A DNA stretch of 12,946 nucleotides from JAXGPP01 sp964436865. Lineage in GTDB: Bacteria > Planctomycetota > Planctomycetia > Pirellulales > Thermoguttaceae. Below, piece after piece: positions 4,945 through 11,380 of this stretch. The notes beneath the pieces were generated by a model, which searched no databases, was not told the origin of the DNA, and was given only the letters and a program-made list of their open reading frames with translations. Made by a program: the position numbers and the translations under genes. Positions within the stretch are counted from its first letter, which is position 1; every line of letters starts with the position of its first letter. The stretch is taken from positions 1 to 12,946 of the forward strand of contig CAYTFK010000202.1 in assembly GCA_964436865.1 (NCBI GenBank), given 5' to 3'.

Positions 4945-7401
4945 CTAACTCTTATAAAGCGTAAATACTAGATCGCCGGGACCGATCGGTGTCATGTCGA
5001 GCACATGAACCCTGAGTGTACTAGCGTTAATGTAGTCCACCCAGAACCACTGAGGCGTATACTCCTTGCCGTTGAAATGGAGGGAGCCGATAATGCTGCT
5101 ACCCGACCCGTTCCAAGAGTCTCCGACGCCGTGAGGTTGGCCAGGATCGACTTTCAAAGTCAGTATGCCGGTTACGGGGCCAGTCAGGTACTCGATTATC
5201 ACGGTTCCGTCGACCTTGAGATCTGCCGAAGCCTTATTATCCACATTGCGATCGTCGGCGCCCGACCACTCTCTGGCTGCTGAACCGATCGCGAACTTCA
5301 CCGGCACTTGGACGACAGGCTTCGTGGCGCGGCCCTCGTCAGTGATTGTGATCGTGCCTTCATAGTTGCCGTCCCACATGCGCGAATCCACGGTAACGTA
5401 TAGCGTTCCCGGATCAGTCGCGCTCTGCGTGACGGCGATCGCCCCGTTCGCATCATTCCCGTTCGTAATATTCTTCAACTTGACGCTGAATCTAAGATCC
5501 ATCGGATTTGCGTCAGGGTTTGTCTTCGTAACGGTGATCGACTTGGTTCGCGATTCCACGGGCGTGTCCAGCTGGATCGTTCCGAAGTCCAGCGTCGCGG
5601 GCGTAACAGAAAGCTCGGAAGTGACTATTCCTGCCAAGCCCTGAAGGCGTCGATACCAGAGCTGTGCGGTATCGACGGTGGAGCCAGCAAGCGATCTAAG
5701 CCATCTTCCTGCGGTCGACGCCAGCTGCCATCCGCGAGTCTGCTGCAACGCCGATGTAGCGCGATTCCACGCCGATGATGCCACTGTTGATGCCCAATCG
5801 ACGAAATGGGACCACGGCTTGTACAGCGGACCCTCGAATGCCGCCGATGCACTCGCCTTCAAAGAGGCAGCACGCACCTCCGCGGGCACACTCGTCTTCA
5901 CAGCCGTCGAAGTTGCCACGGCCGCGGGGACTTGCGTATCGCTGGCCCTGATTGCCGCTAACAGCGTCGCGTCGCCTTTCGACTCGCCCGGTGAGCGCGC
6001 TGATATGAAGACTACTGAATACACACCAGGCGCCAGAGTGACAGTCGTGAGGGCGGTCTCTCCATCGGCATCAATACCCACGGCCTGAACGGTGAGACCG
6101 CCAGTGCCAATCGTCACTTCACCTGGACCGGCCATCCCTAAGACATCCACGGTGCTGACTGTCTGCTGCGAGGGACCTGTCGCCGTGGCCAAGTTGCTGG
6201 GTTTGTCCGCAGTGGCGAGCGATTTCGCCGCTATTGCGGTTTGGGCTTGGGAAGCGAGGAATACTTCAAAATCCTCTATTCGGAGATGCGCGACCTTGCC
6301 GTTCCCACGCACCGACGGCGCCGAAATCAGAGTATCAGCGCCGCTATTGCCCGAGAGCTGCGCTTTCGCAAAGCGGTTTCCAAGACCCGCGGTGCTGTCA
6401 GCGCTGCCGAAGGTCAGCACGTCATTCCCCGCGTCCATGCTTACCGACAAGTCACGGAAAATGTTGACGTCATCGATCAAAGCCAGGTCAACCCCGCTGT
6501 CCATATCGAACTCAGCCTCCCGCGCGGCCAAACTAGCGCCGCCAGCTGGAAGCAGCGCCCGGATGCCAGTCAACTCATCGCTAAAGAGGGCATCCACGGG
6601 AGTGGCACCCAGCGCCATTGTGAAATTGGCAAAGCCCGCTGTGTTGACCGACGTGGCAAGATATGTCGCGAGGTTCTCCGTTGCAAAAACGATGTCAGCG
6701 GTACTCAGAATGACGTTAAGTTGGTCGGAGCCGGCGCCGGTTGATATGTCGGCTTCGTCCGCGACCGTGTCACCCATGAGCGTCACGAAGTCATCGCCGT
6801 GACCAGTCTCCATCTCGATTTCTCCGGCGATTACGTTCCCAGCAGCCGTGAGGATGTCGTTGCCGGAATCAGCCATCACCTCCAGATCCTTGCCGATGGC
6901 AGAGGCGTTTATCGCCAGCAAATCGAAACCACTGCCTGCCGAAAGGCTGACATCCTTGCCTACCGAGACTTGGTTTACGAGTATGGTATCGTTTCCCTGG
7001 CCCGCCACAACCTGCAGTTTACCGGCGATCGACAATGTGGGCGCGAAGGCGAGCGAAGCACCCGGAGTTGGAATGGTTCTGGTAGTCGACGACCCAACCA
7101 AGACAATATCGTCGCCGCGCAAAGTGCTAATTCTAATGTTGCGGACACTTGGCGCGGGAAATGTCGCTAGCGGCGTACTCGGCATTATTGCCGGGCCCAC
7201 TTCAGACGTGCTGGCCCTTACTTCGACTGTTCCAGCAGGAGTCTCATCCACTAGAATGGTGTCGCTGAGGTCTGTGCCTGCGATCGTCAAAGTCTCGTGC
7301 GACAGCCTGACGGTCACGAAACCAGCTGAGAGCATTGCCCGCGGCTCCAGAACCTCCAAACTCAACTTCGACTCTCTCACGATGTTCGTTCGCTTTCGCA
7401 T
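4945..7401 (-). CDS. LEPR-XLL surface/secreted protein with 22-residue coil repeats and BACON-like domain
   Basis: The 818-residue protein carries LEVLEPRAMLSA at residues 15-26, the LEPR-XLL motif found at the N terminus of large extracellular planctomycete proteins. No classic signal peptide is visible, as is usual for that group. Residues 133-230 contain five Gly-x-Gly-x-Asp turns (GQGND, GSGFD, DSGND, GHGDD, GAGSD) spaced exactly 22 residues apart, and two more at 300 and 322 keep the same spacing. This suggests a parallel beta-helix or RTX-like roll, probably calcium-binding. Residues 415-470 look like a small beta domain. Residues 520-592 are helical with many Trp. Residues 596-706 form an Ig-like sandwich of BACON/ASH type (LSVTPATLDFGTI, then YEGTITITDEG). 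The last 110 residues are unassigned. I chose the ATG at 7401 because the motif should lie near the N terminus; the frame is open to 7737, but that extension looks non-coding. An AAGG lies about 10 bases upstream. The likely role is adhesion or cell-surface structure. Confidence 0.88.
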   Translation of the reverse strand: MRKRTNIVRESKLSLEVLEPRAMLSAGFVTVRLSHETLTIAGTDLSDTILVDETPAGTVEVRASTSEVGPAIMPSTPLATFPAPSVRNIRISTLRGDDIVLVGSSTTRTIPTPGASLAFAPTLSIAGKLQVVAGQGNDTILVNQVSVGKDVSLSAGSGFDLLAINASAIGKDLEVMADSGNDILTAAGNVIAGEIEMETGHGDDFVTLMGDTVADEADISTGAGSDQLNVILSTADIVFATENLATYLATSVNTAGFANFTMALGATPVDALFSDELTGIRALLPAGGASLAAREAEFDMDSGVDLALIDDVNIFRDLSVSMDAGNDVLTFGSADSTAGLGNRFAKAQLSGNSGADTLISAPSVRGNGKVAHLRIEDFEVFLASQAQTAIAAKSLATADKPSNLATATGPSQQTVSTVDVLGMAGPGEVTIGTGGLTVQAVGIDADGETALTTVTLAPGVYSVVFISARSPGESKGDATLLAAIRASDTQVPAAVATSTAVKTSVPAEVRAASLKASASAAFEGPLYKPWSHFVDWASTVASSAWNRATSALQQTRGWQLASTAGRWLRSLAGSTVDTAQLWYRRLQGLAGIVTSELSVTPATLDFGTIQLDTPVESRTKSITVTKTNPDANPMDLRFSVKLKNITNGNDANGAIAVTQSATDPGTLYVTVDSRMWDGNYEGTITITDEGRATKPVVQVPVKFAIGSAAREWSGADDRNVDNKASADLKVDGTVIIEYLTGPVTGILTLKVDPGQPHGVGDSWNGSGSSIIGSLHFNGKEYTPQWFWVDYINASTLRVHVLDMTPIGPGDLVFTLYKS
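6712..7005 (-). repeat. Five coding repeats of 66 bases (22 residues) in the LEPR-XLL gene
   Basis: The repeats correspond to residues 133-154, 155-176, 177-198, 199-220 and the start of the fifth at 221. Each unit begins with a (Gly/Asp)-x-Gly-x-Asp turn, followed by a short hydrophobic strand and a second strand near VGKDVSL or IGKDLEV. The DNA itself has diverged, so this is a protein-level repeat and not a recent tandem duplication. Further units at residues 300 and 322 follow after an insertion. Confidence 0.75.
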
Positions 7402-7825
7402 GGCAGTGGACCTTGTCAAAGAGTTGGCTCTACGCAGAAGCGCCGACCAAAGCACACGCGCACTATTGGTGACCGCCGCACTTAGGTACGTCAAGACACC
7501 CGATTGAGGTAAGGTCGCCGCGCGAGGAAAGTGCGGGATTGTGCCAGGAGGTTTTGCGCCGATCTCCGGGCAAGTTGCCTGTTGCAGCGGTTCACTGTAT
7601 TTCGACACCGCAAACCGAGAAACTCGGACCGACTCAGAACTTAAGTAAAGTTGAACTCGCCGCCCGGGGGCAAAAAGGATGCGGTGGCTCCCGAGAGTTA
7701 GACAGGCGAATGAGGTGTACGATGCGCGGGTGAGCACGCTACGAGGTCCGAGGGATGAGCGGGAAGCGTCGAGTGCTTGGGGCGTCGCTCAAAGCAAACA
7801 CGGGACGCCTGCACCACAAGACTGG
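7402..7825. other. Upstream region of the LEPR-XLL gene
   Basis: These 424 bases separate the LEPR-XLL start from the rarA relic, both on the minus strand. The frame of the LEPR-XLL gene is open back to 7737, but the translation has no domain and would place the motif more than 125 residues from the N terminus. No clear -10/-35 pair was seen on the minus strand. The promoter of the LEPR-XLL gene should lie here. Confidence 0.45.
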
Positions 7826-8003
7826 TTAGCCCGTGCTTTCGCCGCGGCTTTCACGCAGCCTGGCTCGGGCGGAACGGAGGCGGGTGGCGAGTTCGCGCTC
7901 GAAGCCGCGGGCGACGGGGCGGTAGTGATCGCGGGCGCCGAGACAGTCTTTGCGCGGCAATGGCGTCGTCGGCGTGGTGGTAGCCCGAGCCGCGGCGCTT
8001 GAG
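7826..8003 (-). pseudogene. rarA: Relic of a second rarA copy, 3' end only, frameshifted
   Basis: Read on the minus strand, this stretch matches the C-terminal end of the intact RarA encoded at 9671-11157. Bases 7890-7926 are identical to 9735-9771 (37 bases), and the flanks align well. The relic reads LKRRGSGYHHADDAIAAQ, then after one extra base (the T-run near 7949-7951) DCLGARDHYRPVARGFEREL, and on to RARLRESRGESTG and a TAA (7826-7828). The intact protein has YRPVARGFERELA at the same place, shares RARLR, and ends within a residue or so of the same point. Apart from that one base, the gaps are whole codons, so the copy diverged as a coding sequence before it broke. No start, Walker motifs or upstream part remain. 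Homology fades beyond about 8003, and a TAG lies in frame soon after. It is non-functional. Confidence 0.85.
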
Positions 8004-8130
8004 CTATGCGGCGGCCCATGCTAGGCTGCTGGTTGCGCATGGCCGGTCCCCGGGGCATAAAGGTGCCGTCCCGAAGCTCAACTGGCCTTCGTCTCCATCC
8101 TGCCCCCGCTCCCCACCGGCTTACCCACGC

Positions 8131-9387
8131 ATGAAACCAACCGTCCGAATCCTCGCTGCCGCACTCTTTCTCGCCTCGCTTTCGCCCCTCGCCGCCCGTG
8201 CGGCCGATGATTGGCCCCAGTGGCGCGGACCGAACCGCGACGGCTGCTCCCCCGACACGGGCCAGCTCCGCGAGTGGCCAAAGGGAGGCCCAGAACTCGT
8301 TTGGAAGGCTTCCGGGCTGGGACTCGGGTACGCCACGGTGAGCGTCGTCGGCGACCGGATCTTCACCATGGGCGACCAGGGAGACAGCAACTTCCTCATC
8401 GCCATCCGCCGGGCCGACGGCGAGCCGCTCTGGAAGACGAAGCTCGGCCGCGCCGGCGCTCCCGGTTGGGGCGGCTTCGCCGGCCCCCGCTGCTCGCCCA
8501 CCGTCGACGGCAAGCTCGTGCTGGCCGTGGGGCAGTATGGCGAGGTCCTCTGCGCCGACGCCGCCACCGGCCGTGAGATCTGGCGGAAAGACTACCTCAA
8601 GGATTTCGGCGGCGAACTGCCCGAATGGGGCTACGCCGGCATGCCGCTGGTCGACGGCGAGCGGGTGATCCTCGTGCCAGGCGGGTCGAGGGGCGCGCTG
8701 GTCGCTCTCGACAAGACGACTGGCGAGCGGGTGTGGCAGAGCGCCGAGCTTACCGACAGCATCCACTACTCATCGCCAATCGTCGCCGAGATCGCCGGAA
8801 TCCGCCAGTACATCCAGCTCACCGACGCCAGCGTGGCCGGCATCGCCGCGGCCGACGGCCGGCTCTTGTGGCGTGCCGCACGGCAAGGACGGACGGCGGT
8901 CATCCCCACGCCGATCTACCGCGACGGCCTCGTCTACGTCTCCTCGGGCTACGGCGTAGGCTGCAATCTTTTCAAGATCACTTCGGCCGGCGGCAAGTTC
9001 TCGGCCGAGGAAGTCTACGCCAACAAGACCATGACCAATCAGCACGGCGGCGTGGTGCTTGTCGGCGATCACCTCTACGGCCACTCCGACAATAAGGGCT
9101 GGACCTGCCAGGACTTCAAGTCCGGCGAGATCGTCTGGCAGGAGAAGAGCAAGCTTGGCAAGGGATCGATTACATTCGCCGATGGCATGCTCTACCTCCG
9201 CGCCGAGGCTGGCGAGGGAACGATCGCCCTCATCGAGGCCAGCCCCGCCGGTTATCGCGAAACCGGCCGCTTCGACCCGCCCGACCGCAGCGACAAGAAC
9301 AGTTGGCCCCACCCGGTCGTCATCGGCGGCCGCCTTTACCTCCGCGACCAGGACGTCCTCCTCTGCTACGACGTGCGCGGGAAATAG
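8131..9387 (+). CDS. Exported PQQ-like beta-propeller repeat protein
   Basis: The 418-residue protein has a clear Sec signal peptide with likely cleavage after ARA at 22-24, so it acts in the periplasm or outside the cell. The mature part opens with WPQWRGPNRDG, the hallmark of the large planctomycete family of PQQ-like (quinoprotein/BamB-type) propellers. Eight propeller repeats can be counted. Their phrases include GDRIFTMGDQG, DGKLVLAVGQYG, GERVILVPGG, DGLVYVSSGYG, GDHLYGHSDNKG, DGMLYLRAEAG and GGRLYLRDQD, with Trp-bearing closing strands such as GREIWRKDY and GERVWQSAEL. Most members probably serve as binding or scaffold proteins; the sequence alone does not show PQQ-dependent dehydrogenase activity, and the calcium and active-site residues of methanol dehydrogenase are not evident. 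I chose the ATG at 8131 for its signal peptide; it has no Shine-Dalgarno. The gene lies between the rarA relic and the intact rarA, facing the latter's 3' end. Confidence 0.9.
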   Translation: MKPTVRILAAALFLASLSPLAARAADDWPQWRGPNRDGCSPDTGQLREWPKGGPELVWKASGLGLGYATVSVVGDRIFTMGDQGDSNFLIAIRRADGEPLWKTKLGRAGAPGWGGFAGPRCSPTVDGKLVLAVGQYGEVLCADAATGREIWRKDYLKDFGGELPEWGYAGMPLVDGERVILVPGGSRGALVALDKTTGERVWQSAELTDSIHYSSPIVAEIAGIRQYIQLTDASVAGIAAADGRLLWRAARQGRTAVIPTPIYRDGLVYVSSGYGVGCNLFKITSAGGKFSAEEVYANKTMTNQHGGVVLVGDHLYGHSDNKGWTCQDFKSGEIVWQEKSKLGKGSITFADGMLYLRAEAGEGTIALIEASPAGYRETGRFDPPDRSDKNSWPHPVVIGGRLYLRDQDVLLCYDVRGK

Positions 9388-9638
9388 CGATTCGCAGCCG
9401 GCTGCTGCCGCCTCATGGCCGCCCGACATCCCGCCCCGATGACACGTTACGAATTGATCGGTTTCCTGCCTGATTGGCGAGGAAGCAAGATGCGGAAGCT
9501 GCGCTCTCCAACGGAAAGCCCTCGATAAATGGGAGCGGGGCTCGGAAATGAAGACTGCGCAAAGCAGAAACACCTCCCGAACGGGGGCACTGCTTGCCCG
9601 CCGCTCTACCAAAGGCTGCAAATAAACGGCTGCGGTGT

Positions 9639-9656
9639 GACGGACTGAAGTCCGTC
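9639..9656. repeat. REP-like palindrome, GACGGAC stem
   Basis: A 7-base arm GACGGAC, the centre TGAA and the complement GTCCGTC form a hairpin, followed by CTAC. It lies between the convergent 3' ends of the PQQ-like gene and rarA, 14 bases from the rarA stop. The core resembles the palindrome at 698-718. It may help end transcription from either side, though it has no T-run. Confidence 0.6.
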
Positions 9657-9670
9657 CTACGCGAGGCACG

Positions 9671-11157
9671 TCAGGTACTGTCGTTCTCGCGGGCGGCGCG
9701 GAGCCGGGCGCGGATGGACTCGAGACGCTGGGCCAGTTCGCGCTCGAAGCCGCGGGCGACGGGGCGGTAGTAGTCGCGGTCGACGCCGAGGTAGTCTTGG
9801 GCGGCGATGGCGTCGGGGGCGTCGTGGGCGTACTGGTAGCCCTCGCCGTGGCCGAGGCGCTTGGCGCCGCCGTAGTGGCTGTCGCGGAGGTGGACCGGCA
9901 CGGGGAGCAACTGACCTTCGTTCACGTCGCGGCGGGCTTCGCCGATGGCGATCGTGGCGGCGTTTGACTTGGGGGCGCAGGCAAGGTAGGTGACGGCCTG
10001 TGCGAGGTTCAGTTGACATTCGGGGAGGCCGACGAGTTCGCAGGCGTGCGCGGCGGCCACGGCCAGAGGGAGAGCCGCCGGATCGGCGTTGCCGACGTCC
10101 TCGCTGGCGAGGATCACCAGTCGCCGGGCGAGGAAGCGCACGTCTTCACCCGCTTCGAGCATCCGTGCGAGCCAATAAATGGCCGCGTCGGGATCGCTGC
10201 CGCGGATGCTCTTGATGAGGGCACTGATCGAATCGTAGTGGGCATCGCCCTGGCGATCGTACTGGATCGCCTTCCGCTGCACCGACTCGGCGGCCAGTTG
10301 CCGCGTGAACTCCACGGGCGACTGGTCGGCCGAGAGGACTCCGATCTCGAGGGCCGAGAGGGCCCGCCGAGCGTCGCCATCGCTCACCTCGGCGAGGAAA
10401 TCCAAGGCGTCGTCGTGCATCCGCACGTCGTACCGCCCGAGGCCACGGTCGCGGTCGGCCAGGGCCCGACGGAGCAGGTTCTTGATGTCGTCGCTGGAGA
10501 GGGGCTGGAACTGGAACACCCGGCTGCGGCTGACCAGGGCGCTGTTGATGGTGAAGAAGGGGTTTTCGGTCGTGGCGCCGACGAGAATCACGATTCCCTC
10601 TTCGACGTCGGGCAGAAGCACGTCCTGCTGGGCCTTGTTGAAGCGGTGGATCTCATCGACGAACAGGAGCGTCTTGCGTCCCTCGGCCTCGAGGCGATCG
10701 CGGGCATCGGCGAGGACCTCGCGGAGTTCCTTCACGCCGGAGGTGACCGCGCTGATCTGGCGAAAGGTGCTGCGAGTCTCGCTGGCCAGGAGGCGCGCGA
10801 GCGTCGTTTTGCCGGTGCCCGGCGGACCGTAGAAGATGACCGAACCCAGCCGGTCCGACTTCAGCAACCGCCGGAGCAACTTTCCCTCGCCCAGGAAGTG
10901 CTGCTGGCCGACGAATTCAGCGAGNNNNNNNNNNNNNNNNNNNNNNNNNNNNNNNNNNNNNNNNNNNNNNNNNNNNNNNNNNNNNNNNNNNNNNNNNNNN
11001 NNNNNNNNNNNNNNNNNNNNNNNNGCCGGAGCAACTTTCCCTCGCCCAGGAAGTGCTGCTGGCCGACGAATTCAGCGAGCGACCGGGGCCGCATCCGCGC
11101 AGGCAGCGGTTGGGCCTCGCGGCGATTGGCTTCCTCGCTGGCTTCGAACAGTGACAT
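9671..11157 (-). CDS. rarA: RarA (MgsA) AAA+ replication-associated recombination ATPase, split by assembly gap
   Basis: RarA acts at stalled replication forks and belongs to the clamp-loader-like AAA+ family (MgsA in E. coli, WRNIP1/Mgs1 in eukaryotes). The coordinates include 100 N and a duplicated 55-base contig end. With one copy and the N removed, the gene is 1332 bases, 443 residues and fully in frame, the normal family length. In that merged numbering, RPRSLAEFVGQQHFLGEG lies near 23-40, Walker A GPPGTGKT at 59-66, Walker B FVDEIHRF at 114-121, sensor 1 GATTENP at 142-148 and the arginine finger SRSRVF near 158-163. The C-terminal tetramerisation region includes DALDFLAEVSDGDARRAL, ASEDVGNADP and YLACAPKSNAA, and ends with YYRPVARGFERELAQRL. 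The ATG at 11157 has no strong Shine-Dalgarno. The gene follows the GlmU-like gene in the same direction, 223 bases away. A diverged copy of its 3' end lies at 7826-8003. Confidence 0.95.
10870..10924. repeat. rarA: Left copy of the 55-base contig-end duplication
   Basis: Bases 10870-10924 are identical to 11025-11079, directly on the other side of the N run. Both copies end exactly at the gap. This is what two unjoined contigs from a k-mer assembler look like, so it is one stretch of DNA shown twice and not a biological repeat. Confidence 0.93.
10925..11024. other. Scaffold gap of 100 N inside rarA
   Basis: The run is exactly 100 N, the conventional placeholder for a gap of unknown size. 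The flanking contigs overlap by 55 identical bases, so the true gap length is most simply minus 55 bases. No sequence needs to be missing. Confidence 0.97.
11025..11079. repeat. rarA: Right copy of the 55-base contig-end duplication
   Basis: This stretch is identical to 10870-10924 and begins directly after the N run. Merging the two copies joins GEGKLLR to RLLKSDRLGS without a frameshift. Confidence 0.93.
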
Positions 11158-11219
11158 GGCGCGTGAGTCGTTGGGGAGGACTTCTTAGCTTTCAGCGATC
11201 AGCGTTCGGCACTTCATTT

Positions 11220-11246
11220 GGTGGGGCTCGCTGCGCTCGACCCACC
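11220..11246. repeat. Imperfect hairpin, GGTGGG/CCCACC arms
   Basis: Arms GGTGGG and CCCACC enclose a 15-base centre containing CTCGCTGCGCTCG, and CTAC follows. It lies in the 223-base spacer between the GlmU-like gene and rarA. It resembles dispersed GTAGGGTGGG-type elements seen in many environmental bacteria; that link is from memory and unverified. Confidence 0.5.
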
Positions 11247-11284
11247 CTACACGTATTTCAGCTCTCGGCTTTCTACATGCATTT

Positions 11285-11316
11285 CGGGTGGGGCTTGCTC
11301 GGGCTCGCCCCACCCG
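11285..11316. repeat. Strong palindrome, CGGGTGGGGC arms
   Basis: A perfect 10-base arm CGGGTGGGGC and its complement GCCCCACCCG enclose a 12-base loop. It lies 38 bases from the element at 11220-11246, and both copies follow CATTT (CATTTG and CATTTCG), so they look like two members of one repeat type. It sits between the GlmU-like gene and rarA on the minus strand and could weaken read-through between them. Confidence 0.6.
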
Positions 11317-11324
11317 TGCAAGAG

Positions 11325-11330
11325 ATTATA
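11325..11330 (-). promoter_or_regulatory. Candidate -10 box (TATAAT) upstream of rarA
   Basis: On the minus strand an exact TATAAT stands about 167 bases before the rarA ATG at 11157, in very GC-rich surroundings. No matching -35 box is present at 16-18 bases. A transcript from here would carry both hairpins of the spacer in its leader. This is a weak candidate. Confidence 0.2.
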
Positions 11331-11380
11331 CCGGCGGCGATACGGAGGGGCGCGGCTGTGATGGAGGAAACGGCGCGGCG

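Noticed and set aside
7402..7737. Upstream extension of the LEPR-XLL protein by 112 residues
   Set aside because: The LEPR-XLL motif belongs close to the N terminus, and the extension looks non-coding.
7789..8766. Long minus-strand frame over the start of the PQQ gene
   Set aside because: It is an antisense shadow of a clear beta-propeller gene in GC-rich DNA, with no domain of its own.
8770..9669. Minus-strand frame of 299 residues opposite the PQQ gene
   Set aside because: It lies antisense to a well-supported gene, has Ala/Val/Asp-rich low-complexity translation and no recognisable family.
10925..11024. A true insertion or missing exon-like segment in rarA
   Set aside because: The exact 55-base overlap and perfect in-frame junction show that no sequence needs to be missing.
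10013..11188. Plus-strand frame of 391 codons across rarA and the N run
   Set aside because: It is antisense to RarA and reads through the gap only because N hides stops.
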